Positions 26,435 through 34,988 of a stretch of DNA of 64,000 bases are shown one piece after another. The first letter of the stretch is position 1. Each line of letters begins with the position of its first letter. Source of the DNA: Actinomycetes bacterium (GTDB lineage: Bacteria > Actinomycetota > Acidimicrobiia > Acidimicrobiales > RAAP-2); the NCBI GenBank assembly GCA_021827705.1, contig JAKAUQ010000005.1, positions 33,306 to 97,305 on the forward strand, written 5' to 3'. The notes under the pieces were generated by a model. It was not told the origin of the DNA and did no database searches. It saw nothing but the letters and a program-made list of their open reading frames with translations. Made by a program: the position numbers and the translations under genes.

Positions 26435-27649
26435 ATGCGTTGGGCGTGGCGAATGGCGGTCGGGGCGATCATGTGCCTCGGGCCACTTCTGGGCGCCACC
26501 GAGCTCTCGGGGGCGTCGTCCTCGCACGTCTCGGTGGCCATGCCCGACGTCGTGCACTTCGATCGCGCGAGCACCTTTGCTGCTATGGCTCGCGCCGGCC
26601 TGTACTTCCGCACCAGCGGCCCAGCCAACTGGAACGTCGCGGTGGGCGAGGTGCCCCGCGCGGGCACCCTCGTCCCGCGCGGGTCGACGGTCGTGGTCGA
26701 CACGGCGGTCGAGGCGCCCCGCACCGCGGGCACGACCGTGATGCCCGACCTGCTCTACCGCAGCCGCAGCGAGGTCTTCGCCGCCATGCGCCAGGCGGGT
26801 CTCTACTTCGTGACCAGGGGTCCGGCCACCTGGACCCTCGTCACCGCCCAGCACCCCAGACCCGGGACATCGCTCCCGGTGCACGCCACGGCCGTCTTGG
26901 GCGTGGCGCGGGTGGCGACCTCGTCGCCCTCGGGCGAGACGACGGTGCCCGACGTCGTGCACCTGAGTCGTTCTCGCGCCTTTGCCGCCATGGCCCGAGC
27001 CGGGCTGTACTTCAGCGTGCGCGGTCCCGCCAACTGGACGGTGGTGACCGGACAGGTGCCGGCCGCCGGCACCCGCGTGTCCTGGCACGGCTCGGTCGTG
27101 CTGGCCGTCGCCCACGTCGGGGCAGTCGAGCGTGCTCCCGCCGCGCCCCGCGCCCCCACCACCGCCCGCCCCGTCAGCGGGTCACGGGTTCCCGACCTGG
27201 TTGGCCTGAGCGCCCACGTCGCCGAGACGACCGCGGCACGCGCTCGCCTGCGGCTGCGGGTGCACGTAGCCGGGGGCGGGGACTGGAACACGGTCGCCGC
27301 CCAGAGCCTGCGTCCGGGCGCGCGGGTGCCCGCCGGCACCGTTCTGGTGGTGCGAGGGGTGCGGCGCGTGACCCCCGCGGCGGTCGCGACGACCACGGTC
27401 GTCCCCGCGCACGCGCGAGTTGGGATCGCCACGTGGTACTCGTACTACCCCGGCCAGTGCGCCACGTGGTATCTCCCGCGAGGCACGCGCATCACCGTCG
27501 AGGATCTGGCGACCGGGCGCACGGTCTCGTGCCTGGTCACCGACCGCCAGGACTACGCGCCCGGTCGTGTGGTGGACCTGTCCGAGACCCAGTTCAGCCT
27601 GCTCGCGCCGCTGTGGCGAGGGGTGGTCGAGGTGCGCGTCACGTGGTGA
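26435..27649 (+). CDS. Secreted protein with four PASTA-like repeats and a C-terminal RlpA-like double-psi beta-barrel domain
   Basis: Repeats at MPDVVHF.., MPDLLYR.., VPDVVHL.., VPDLVGL.. then GIATWYSYYPGQCATWYLPRGTRITVEDLATGRTVSCLVTDRQDYAPGRVVDLSETQFSLLAPL; start uncertain (26408 CTG to 26435 ATG). Confidence 0.85.
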   Translation: MRWAWRMAVGAIMCLGPLLGATELSGASSSHVSVAMPDVVHFDRASTFAAMARAGLYFRTSGPANWNVAVGEVPRAGTLVPRGSTVVVDTAVEAPRTAGTTVMPDLLYRSRSEVFAAMRQAGLYFVTRGPATWTLVTAQHPRPGTSLPVHATAVLGVARVATSSPSGETTVPDVVHLSRSRAFAAMARAGLYFSVRGPANWTVVTGQVPAAGTRVSWHGSVVLAVAHVGAVERAPAAPRAPTTARPVSGSRVPDLVGLSAHVAETTAARARLRLRVHVAGGGDWNTVAAQSLRPGARVPAGTVLVVRGVRRVTPAAVATTTVVPAHARVGIATWYSYYPGQCATWYLPRGTRITVEDLATGRTVSCLVTDRQDYAPGRVVDLSETQFSLLAPLWRGVVEVRVTW

Positions 27650-27661
27650 CGACCTAGCGCA

Positions 27662-28477
27662 GTGACCCACACGCGCGCGACCCTGAGCGCCCTGCTGCGC
27701 GACCACGACCTGCATCCGTCGCGCGCCCTGGGGCAGAACTTCGTTGTCGACCCCAACACCGTGCGCCGCATCGCGCGCCTGGCCGAGGTGGGCCCGGGCG
27801 ACCTGGTCGTCGAGATCGGTGCCGGGCTCGGGTCGCTGACGCTGGCGCTGGTCGATACGGGGGCCCAGATCGTGGCCGTCGAAGTCGATCGCCACCTCCT
27901 GGCCCCGCTGCGCGCCGTGGTCGAGCCGCGCGGCGTGGCAGTGCACGGGGGCGACGCCACCGTGCTGGACTTCGCTGCGCTCACCGCCGGGCGCCCGTGC
28001 GTGGTGGTGGCCAACCTGCCCTACAACGTCGCGACCCCCCTGGTGCTGCGCCTGCTCGAGACCCAGCCGGTGGTGCGCCGGCTCTTCGTCATGGTCCAGC
28101 GGGAGGTGGGCGAGCGCTGGGTCGCGGCGCCGGGCGATGCGGCTTACGGTGGGGTGTCACTGCGCGTGTCCTACTTCGCCGACGCGCACCTGGCTGGGCG
28201 CGTGCCGGCGACCGTCTTCCTGCCGCGCCCGCGCGTCGAGTCGGTCCTGGTGGCCCTGGAGCGTCGGGCGGCGGTGCGCATCGATCCGGCGCGCGTCAGC
28301 GAGGAGGACCTCTTCGAGGTGGTGCGTCGCGCCTTCGCGCACCGGCGCAAGATGCTGCGGCGCTCGCTGGCCGACTGGTCCGATCCGGCGGTCTTCGACC
28401 GCGCCGGGGTGGACCCCACCGCCCGGCCCGAGCAGCTCGGGCTTGAGGAGTTCGCCCGGCTAGCGTCGGCTCGGTGA
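27662..28477 (+). CDS. rsmA: 16S rRNA dimethyladenosine transferase
   Basis: ALGQNFVVDPNTVRRIARLA, VEIGAGLGSLTLAL, VVANLPYNVATPLVL. Confidence 0.96.
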   Translation: MTHTRATLSALLRDHDLHPSRALGQNFVVDPNTVRRIARLAEVGPGDLVVEIGAGLGSLTLALVDTGAQIVAVEVDRHLLAPLRAVVEPRGVAVHGGDATVLDFAALTAGRPCVVVANLPYNVATPLVLRLLETQPVVRRLFVMVQREVGERWVAAPGDAAYGGVSLRVSYFADAHLAGRVPATVFLPRPRVESVLVALERRAAVRIDPARVSEEDLFEVVRRAFAHRRKMLRRSLADWSDPAVFDRAGVDPTARPEQLGLEEFARLASAR

Positions 28478-29211
28478 CGATCCTGGAGGCACCGGCGAAG
28501 TTGACCTGGAGCCTCGCGGTTCGCGCTCGGTGCGACAACGGCTACCACGTGCTGCGTGCCGAGATGGTGACCCTGGGGCTGCGCGACGTGCTGCGCGTCC
28601 ACGAGGGCGGGAGGGGGGTGCGCTTCACCGGCCCCTACGCGACGTCGGTGGACCCCGGTCGCGGCGAGCTGGTGGGGCGTGCCCTGGCGATGGTCGGTCG
28701 CGCGGCCGGTGTCCGGGTCGACAAGCAGATCCCCGTGGGCGGGGGGCTCGGGGGAGGCAGTGCCGACGCGGGCGCGATCCTGCGCTGGGCGGGGGGCGTG
28801 GACCCGACGGTGGCGCTCCGGCTGGGGGCCGACGTGCCGTTCTGCCAGCTGGGCGGCCGGGCCCTGGTCGAGGGGTTCGGGGAGGAGCTGACCCCGCTGC
28901 CGTGGGTCGAGCGGGCGGTCACGCTGTTTCTCCCGGACTTCTCGGTGTCCACGGCGGCGTGCTACCAGGCCTTCGACGAGATGGTGGGGGAGGGATGGCG
29001 GGCCTCCGGGCGCAACCACCTGGAGGCGCCCGCCCGCCGGGTCGAGCCGCGCCTGGCGGCAACGCTGGACTGGCTACGCGCCCGCTACGGCGAGGTGCAC
29101 CTGGCCGGATCCGGGTCGACGCTCTACGTGGAGGGGCGCCTCGAGTCCTCCGAGGTGCTGACGGGGCCGGCGGGGCCGGTGCGGGTGGTGGCGACGGCGA
29201 CGGCGCGCTAG
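28474..29211 (+). CDS. ispE: 4-diphosphocytidyl-2-C-methyl-D-erythritol kinase
   Basis: APAKLTWSLAVRARCDNGYH, IPVGGGLGGGSADAGAILR, ADVPFCQLGGRALVEG. Confidence 0.94.
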   Translation: MTILEAPAKLTWSLAVRARCDNGYHVLRAEMVTLGLRDVLRVHEGGRGVRFTGPYATSVDPGRGELVGRALAMVGRAAGVRVDKQIPVGGGLGGGSADAGAILRWAGGVDPTVALRLGADVPFCQLGGRALVEGFGEELTPLPWVERAVTLFLPDFSVSTAACYQAFDEMVGEGWRASGRNHLEAPARRVEPRLAATLDWLRARYGEVHLAGSGSTLYVEGRLESSEVLTGPAGPVRVVATATAR

Positions 29212-29216
29212 CGCGC

Positions 29217-29318
29217 CTACTTGCCCGCCGCGCGGCGCTGGAAGCGCGTCCGCTTGAGCATCTTCTTGTGCTTCTTTTTGCGCATGCGCTTGCGGCGCTT
29301 CTTGATGAGAGATCCCAT
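29217..29318 (-). CDS. Actinobacterial small ribosomal protein bS22-like (AURKAIP1/COX24-type)
   Basis: 33 aa MGSLIKKRRKRMRKKKHKKMLKRTRFQRRAAGK. Confidence 0.88.
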   Translation of the reverse strand: MGSLIKKRRKRMRKKKHKKMLKRTRFQRRAAGK

Positions 29319-29331
29319 GGCCTGTAGAACA

Positions 29332-29604
29332 CTACTCGGTTCTCGCGCCGGACCGCGACGAGGCGGGGGCCGCCGGGTGCCGCTCGACGCGTAGGGCGCG
29401 CCGTGGGCAGTGGCGCACGGCCAGGCGCGCCGACTCATGCACGGCGCGCGCCGCCAGGGGCGTGGGTGCGGTCGCGAGGATCGGGTAGCCCCACTCGTCC
29501 AGGTGGACGAGCTCGGGGGCCAGCTCGGCGCAGTGGCCGTAGCCGTCGCACTGGACCGGGTTCACCACCAGGACGAAGGTGTCGGTGCGGGACCTCACTG
29601 CCAT
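29332..29604 (-). CDS. Ferredoxin (3Fe-4S-type cysteine pattern)
   Basis: VNPVQCDGYGHCAELAPELVHLDEWGYP ... RHCPRRAL. Confidence 0.88.
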   Translation of the reverse strand: MAVRSRTDTFVLVVNPVQCDGYGHCAELAPELVHLDEWGYPILATAPTPLAARAVHESARLAVRHCPRRALRVERHPAAPASSRSGARTE

Positions 29605-30872
29605 ACCAGATCCTCCTCGGGCTCCAGCTCGGGCACCGCGACCACGGGACGGCGCGCGCCGACGGCGCAGGGCCGTCCGCGCCGGTGGGTGTCCAGGTGC
29701 GCGGCGAAGACCTCGAGCGCCGAGCGCACCAGGCGGACCACGCCGTCGGGATGCCGGCACGCCCCCCGTCCCGCGATGGCGGCGCTGCGCTCGGTGAGTC
29801 GCGTGATGGCCGCGGGCGCGTCGGGCCCCCCGGCCACGATCGCCTGCAGGTCGCGGGCCAGGGCGGGCAGCCCGAAGGCGCAGGGCCCGCACTGGCGGGC
29901 ACTCTCGTGGGCCATCCAGCGCGTGATGCGCAGCGTCTCGCGCAGGCCGCAGGCGTCGGTGGGCACCACGACGATCACGCCGGCGCCGACGCTGGCCCCC
30001 AAGGGTCCGAGGGCCTCGTTGGCCAGGGGCGTGTCCAGGTGGGAGGCGGCGAGCCAGGTCCCGCCGTAGCCGCCCAGCAGGACCGCCTGGGGCTCGGGGT
30101 CCGCGCCCGCGGCTTGAAGCACGGCGCGCAGCGGCGTGCCCAGGGCCACCTCGACGACGATGGGACGCGCCACGGCCCCCGTGACCGACACCAGGGTGCT
30201 GCCGGGGCTCGCCGCGGTGCCCACAGCGCGGAACCACGTCGCGCCGTGGCGCGCGATCAGGGCAACGTGGGCACAGGTCTCGGCATTGTCGACCAGCGTC
30301 GGCGCGCCGGCGACGCGCAGGATGCTGGGCCGGCTCGGGCGGTACTGGGGCAGGGCCTGATGGTCGTTCAGCCAGTGCACCAGTGCCGACTCCTCGCCGG
30401 CCACGTAGCGCCACGGCGGTGTGTGCAGCTCCAGGGTCAGTCCCCGGTCCTGGCGCTCGCGCTCGCCCAGTGCCTGGCGCACGATGCGCGCGGTGGCCTG
30501 CTCGTCGCGGGCTACCGCGACCACGACGCGTGCCGCCCCGATCGCACGCGCCAGGGCCGCCGCGCCGTCGAGGACCAGGTGCGGGTTGGTGGCCAGCAAG
30601 GTGCGGTCCTTGTGGGCGGCGGGCTCACCTTCCATGGCGTTGATGACCAGGACCTTGGCGTGTCCTCGCTGGGCGCGCACGACCGCCGCCTTGCGCGCGG
30701 TCGGGAACGCCGCCCCGCCGCGCCCGGTCAGTCCCGCCGCCTCGAGCTCGTCGAGCAGGTGGGCCCCGGGGGGGGTCGCCCCGTAGCGGGCGCGGTGCTC
30801 AGCCAGGCTGGCTGGCTGGCCGAGCACCCCGGCGAGCAGGCGCGGGAGGGATCGTGCCTCATCCACGGGCAC
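29595..30872 (-). CDS. NuoF-like NADH-binding/Fe-S flavoprotein
   Basis: GLTGRGGAAFPTARKAAV, VINAMEGEPAAHKDRTLL, ESARQCGPCAFGLPALA. Confidence 0.88.
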   Translation of the reverse strand: MPVDEARSLPRLLAGVLGQPASLAEHRARYGATPPGAHLLDELEAAGLTGRGGAAFPTARKAAVVRAQRGHAKVLVINAMEGEPAAHKDRTLLATNPHLVLDGAAALARAIGAARVVVAVARDEQATARIVRQALGERERQDRGLTLELHTPPWRYVAGEESALVHWLNDHQALPQYRPSRPSILRVAGAPTLVDNAETCAHVALIARHGATWFRAVGTAASPGSTLVSVTGAVARPIVVEVALGTPLRAVLQAAGADPEPQAVLLGGYGGTWLAASHLDTPLANEALGPLGASVGAGVIVVVPTDACGLRETLRITRWMAHESARQCGPCAFGLPALARDLQAIVAGGPDAPAAITRLTERSAAIAGRGACRHPDGVVRLVRSALEVFAAHLDTHRRGRPCAVGARRPVVAVPELEPEEDLVWQ

Positions 30873-31488
30873 GACCTTCGATCTCGGTCGCTCTTTCGGG
30901 CCGTCGGGGGACCGGCGGGCTGGGCGGGGAGAGCGCGGTGCGACCCGCCGCCCGATCGGGGCGAGCGGTGATGCGCCACAGGGCCGCCCCGGCGACCGAC
31001 GCCAGGCTGACCACGACGACCGCCAGGCCCACGCCGTGGCGCGCGTCGGTGCCCGTGGCCAGGGCGTGGACCAGGGCGCTCGGGTAGCACAGCCAGCCCA
31101 GCCAGTGGATCGCGCGCCACGCGCCGTAGGAGAGGCGGGCCTGGAGCAGGCTCGAGAGCCAGACGGTGCCCAGGAGGTCGAGGGCCAGCGCGCCCAGTCC
31201 GACGCCGACGCGCCGGTAGGGCGAGGTCATGGGGACGACGATCGACAGCGGTCCGGTAGCCACGAAACTGTCCGCGACGGTCGTGATCACGTGGATCGCG
31301 AGGAACGCCACCGTGATCGCCGAGACCGCGCGATGGATCTGGGCCAGCTCGAAGCGGCCCACGCGCGTGCCTCCGGCGCGGTTGGCCACCAGGACCCCCA
31401 GGCAGACCATGACCGTGAGCAGGGCCAGGGTCACCAAGCCGGTCCCCCGAGTCGTGTACCACAGATACGGGGAGGTCAGCGCGGTCAC
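30859..31488 (-). CDS. Ferric-reductase-like transmembrane protein (putative diheme)
   Basis: Polytopic; IHRAVSAITVAFLAIH and AIHWLGWLCYPSALVH supply paired His residues ~13-14 apart on two helices. Confidence 0.85.
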   Translation of the reverse strand: MTALTSPYLWYTTRGTGLVTLALLTVMVCLGVLVANRAGGTRVGRFELAQIHRAVSAITVAFLAIHVITTVADSFVATGPLSIVVPMTSPYRRVGVGLGALALDLLGTVWLSSLLQARLSYGAWRAIHWLGWLCYPSALVHALATGTDARHGVGLAVVVVSLASVAGAALWRITARPDRAAGRTALSPPSPPVPRRPERATEIEGRARG

Positions 31489-32381
31489 GGCGACGCCTCC
31501 GGGGGCCAGCCCGCGACGCTCTCGACGAGGCCCTCGGCGCGGACCAGGCGCGCCGCCCATCCGGCGCTCGCCAGGCGGGCCGGGGCGTCGCCCCCCCACA
31601 CCAGGGCGGCCGTGGAGAAGGCGTTGGCCTGCCAGCACGTGGGTGCGGCGACGGTGGCGCTGGCGTAGGGTCCCGCGACGGGGGCTCCGGTGCGCGGGTC
31701 GATGATGTGGTGGACGCGGCCGTGGGCGAGCCGCCAGGCCCGGCGAGCGCTCGACGAGGTGGCGATGCCTCCGCCGTGGGCGAACACCCGCGGCGCCACG
31801 TTCGGCCTGGTAACGCCGTCGTCGACGCCCACGACCCACGGACCGGTCGGGCCGCGTCCCCGGACCGCGACGTCGCCGCCGATCTCGACGAGGACGCCGC
31901 CATCGGCGGCCAGCTCGTCGGCCACCACGTCGCAGGCCAGGGCCTTGGCCGTGGCGCCGAGGTCCAGCCGGCAGCCCGGAGCGAGGCGCACGGTGTGGCG
32001 CTCGCGATCCAGCTCCACGGCCCCGGGGCCCGCCGCCGGGACCGCGGCTCTCGCATCCCGGGGGCTCCGGGAGGTGACGACGTCGAAGTCGGCGTCGTAG
32101 CCCAGGGCGACGAGGGCCGGCTCGACGGTGGGATCGCAGGCGCCCGCGGTGGCCGCGGCGGCGGCCAGGGCCACGGCTACGGCCTGCTCGAGCACTGGCG
32201 ACACCCGGACCTCGACGTCCGGGCGCGCGTTGAGCTGGCAGAGCTCGCTGGCGGGATCGAAGCGGTTGCACGCCGCGTCGAGGGCGGCGAGCCAGCGCCA
32301 CAGCACGCGCCTGGCCCGCGAGCCGCTGGACGCGTCCTCGACCTCCAGGGTGCCCGTCAGGCCCCACACCGCGAAGCGCAT
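31485..32381 (-). CDS. apbE: FAD:protein FMN transferase
   Basis: ACNRFDPASELCQLN, LDLGATAKALACDVVADEL, LVEIGGDVAVRG, HHIIDPRTGAP. Confidence 0.92.
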   Translation of the reverse strand: MRFAVWGLTGTLEVEDASSGSRARRVLWRWLAALDAACNRFDPASELCQLNARPDVEVRVSPVLEQAVAVALAAAAATAGACDPTVEPALVALGYDADFDVVTSRSPRDARAAVPAAGPGAVELDRERHTVRLAPGCRLDLGATAKALACDVVADELAADGGVLVEIGGDVAVRGRGPTGPWVVGVDDGVTRPNVAPRVFAHGGGIATSSSARRAWRLAHGRVHHIIDPRTGAPVAGPYASATVAAPTCWQANAFSTAALVWGGDAPARLASAGWAARLVRAEGLVESVAGWPPEASP

Positions 32382-32383
32382 GC

Positions 32384-32683
32384 TCAAGAGCACACCGTCG
32401 AGCCCGACGGCGTGGTGTAGCACGCGGTCGTGGTGGTCACGGGTGCTGCGGTCGGGGGGTGGTAGGTGCCGGCGATTGAGGGGGGCGGCGCGGTGCCCGC
32501 GGCGGGCGTGGTCGTGGTGGTGGAGGGAATGGTTGCCCGGACCGCGACCGGGGCGGTCTGGGCCGCGTAGCCGACGAAGGCGGCGCTGGCCATCCCGGAT
32601 CCCAGCAGGATCATCTGGGCCACGCGCCGCGCGCGAGTCTGGCGCCGGTGGCGCTCGCGCGGGGAGTGGGCGTCGTGTCGCAT
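32384..32683 (-). CDS. Small membrane-anchored Thr/Pro-rich protein
   Basis: One TM segment then extracytoplasmic Thr/Pro-rich tail ending CYTTPSGSTVCS; 2 nt upstream of apbE. Confidence 0.6.
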   Translation of the reverse strand: MRHDAHSPRERHRRQTRARRVAQMILLGSGMASAAFVGYAAQTAPVAVRATIPSTTTTTPAAGTAPPPSIAGTYHPPTAAPVTTTTACYTTPSGSTVCS

Positions 32684-32731
32684 GTCCGAGCCCACTGTGC
32701 CAGGTGGCACTAAGGGAGGTCTGGAGGCCCG

Positions 32732-34108
32732 CTAAGAACTTTCCGAGAATCCCTCGAGCCCGCTGACGTCGACCACGGTGGGCAAGCGCAGCGTGAAGCG
32801 CGCGCCCCCCAGGGTGGCGTCCCGGTCCACCGAGACCGTCCCGCCGAACTCCTCGACCACCTGGGCCACGATCGACAGGCCCAGGCCCGAGCCGGGCAGG
32901 GAGCGCGCCGAGCGCGAGCGCCAGAAGCGGTCGAACACGTAGGGGCGGTCCGCCTCCTCGATGCCCGGGCCCGAGTCGGCGACAGTGACCGCGCCGCTGG
33001 CCGACGTGACGGCGATGCGCCCCGTCGGAGGAGTGAACTTGACGGCGTTGGTCAGCAGATTGCTGACCGCGCGCACCAGCCGGTCGCGGCGCCCGAGCAC
33101 CCAGGAGGGGGTCGCAGCGACCTCGATGGTCACGTCCTTGATGCGGGCGTAGGTGCGAGCGGTGTCCACGCACTCGTCGACGACCTCGTCGAGGCGCAGG
33201 GGGACGACGGCGCCCTCGGAGCGCTCACCGCGCGAGAGCTCGCCGAGGTCCCGCACCAGGGAGGCGAGCTCGTCGACCTGGGTGACGATGTCGACGGACA
33301 GCTGGTCGAGATCGTCGGTGCCCAGGTCGCTCGCGCGACGCAGCACCTGCGCGTTGGTGCGCAGGCTGGTCAGGGGCGTGCGCAGCTCGTGACTGGCGTC
33401 AGCCACCAACTGGCGCTGCAGGGACTGGCTCCGCTCCACCGAGTCCATCAGCCGATTGAACGCGCGGCGGAGGCGCCCGAGCTCGTCATTGGCGCCTTCG
33501 TCGAGGCGCCGGCTGACATCCGTCGTCTGGGCGACCGTCTCGACTTCGCTGGTCACGTTCTCCAGGGGGTGGAGGGCCGCTCGCGCGATGGCCAGGCCGA
33601 GGCCCAGCGCCACCGCGAGTCCGCCGGCTACCACGAGCACCAAGGTCCACACGAGGTGCCGCAGCTCGCCCACCTGGCCAGCGATGTTGACCACGAACAG
33701 CTCGGCCGACGTGGTCTTGACCTGGCACAGGCCGGTGGCGCAGTCCACGACCGAGTTGGCGGGCAGGGGGACGATGAGCTCGCGGTAGGGCTGGCCACCA
33801 AAGCTCACCGTTCGCAGCATCTGATGGCCGTGGCCCCGGGCGATGTTCCGGATCTGGGCGTCGATGGGCACGTTCGAGCTCGGCACGGTGCTGCCGTTGG
33901 CCAGCACCAGCTCGAAGTAGGCCCCGGTGATCAAGTTCTCGTCGCCCACCGGGTGGCTGGAGGGCGACTGCGAGGCCTGCACCAAGGACAGGTCCACGGC
34001 GTGCATGATCGCGTTGCGCGTGGTCCAGAACGACGCCAGGCTGCCCAGCACCACCGCGACGGCCGCCACGCCCAGCGTCGCGGTGATGACGCGGAGGCGG
34101 AAGGTCAC
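32732..34108 (-). CDS. HAMP-domain sensor histidine kinase
   Basis: LVADASHELRTPLTSLRTNAQVL (H-box), N-box LLTNAVKF, ADSGPGIEEADR, GSGLGLSIV. Confidence 0.93.
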   Translation of the reverse strand: MTFRLRVITATLGVAAVAVVLGSLASFWTTRNAIMHAVDLSLVQASQSPSSHPVGDENLITGAYFELVLANGSTVPSSNVPIDAQIRNIARGHGHQMLRTVSFGGQPYRELIVPLPANSVVDCATGLCQVKTTSAELFVVNIAGQVGELRHLVWTLVLVVAGGLAVALGLGLAIARAALHPLENVTSEVETVAQTTDVSRRLDEGANDELGRLRRAFNRLMDSVERSQSLQRQLVADASHELRTPLTSLRTNAQVLRRASDLGTDDLDQLSVDIVTQVDELASLVRDLGELSRGERSEGAVVPLRLDEVVDECVDTARTYARIKDVTIEVAATPSWVLGRRDRLVRAVSNLLTNAVKFTPPTGRIAVTSASGAVTVADSGPGIEEADRPYVFDRFWRSRSARSLPGSGLGLSIVAQVVEEFGGTVSVDRDATLGGARFTLRLPTVVDVSGLEGFSESS

Positions 34109-34824
34109 GAGGGGCGAAGCACGTAGCCCACGCCGCGGATCGTCTGGATGAGGCGGGGCTCGCCCCCCTCCTCGAGCTTGCGGCGCAGGTAGCCGATGTA
34201 GACCGCCAGGGAGTTGGTTCCCGAGTCGAAGGTGTAGCCCCACACCAGGTCCAGGATCTGGTCGCGCGTCAGCACCTGGCGGGGGTGGCGCATGAACAGC
34301 TCGAGGAGGTCGAACTCGATCTTGGTGAGCAAGATGGTGCGCTCACCGCGGGCCACCTCGCGGGTCAGAGGGTTCAGCGTCAGGTCCTCGAAGCGCACGG
34401 CGGCCTCGTCGCCCTCACCCAGGCTGTGGCGGCGCAGGAGGGCGCGCAGGCGCGCGAGCAGTTCGGCCAGGTCGAAGGGCTTGACCAGGTAGTCGTCGGC
34501 TCCCACGTCGAGCCCGGCCACGCGGTCGTTGACCGCGTCACGGGCCGTGAGCATCAGGATCGGCGTCGCGTCGCCGGCGCGGCGGATGCGACGGCACACC
34601 TCGAGACCGTCGATGTCGGGCAGCTGCAGGTCCAAGACGATCACGTCGGGGGCGCGCAGCTGGACCGCTCGCAGGGCCGACGAGCCGTCCTCGAACAGCT
34701 CGACGTCGTAGTCCTCCATGCGCAAGGCGCGTCCCAGGGCCGTGCGAATGGCCGCGTCGTCGTCGACGATCGCCACGTACGGGTTCGGGACTGGACCCAC
34801 ACCACCTCCTCCGGCACCGAGCAC
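34105..34824 (-). CDS. OmpR/PhoB-family response regulator
   Basis: YVAIVDDDAAIRTAL, DVIVLDLQLPDIDGLEV, LTARD, C-terminal wHTH IEFDLLELFMRHPRQVLTRDQILDLVWG. Confidence 0.93.
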   Translation of the reverse strand: MLGAGGGGVGPVPNPYVAIVDDDAAIRTALGRALRMEDYDVELFEDGSSALRAVQLRAPDVIVLDLQLPDIDGLEVCRRIRRAGDATPILMLTARDAVNDRVAGLDVGADDYLVKPFDLAELLARLRALLRRHSLGEGDEAAVRFEDLTLNPLTREVARGERTILLTKIEFDLLELFMRHPRQVLTRDQILDLVWGYTFDSGTNSLAVYIGYLRRKLEEGGEPRLIQTIRGVGYVLRPS

Positions 34825-34900
34825 CCTCTAGTGTGGTGGTCCGGTGTAAGCGGTCGCCGGGGATTGCCTAATAATCGCCGAAGACCGGTTCGTACTGTAG

Positions 34901-34973
34901 TGGCGGGTAGTTCAATCGGCAGAACAGCGGACTTTGGATCCGAAGGTTGGAGGTTCGAGCCCTCCCCCGCCAG
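34901..34973 (+). tRNA. tRNA-Gln (anticodon TTG)
   Basis: Acceptor TGGCGGG/CCCGCCA, anticodon loop CTTTGGA, T-arm GGAGG TTCGAGC CCTCC. Confidence 0.93.
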
Positions 34974-34988
34974 CCGCTCAGCGCGGCG

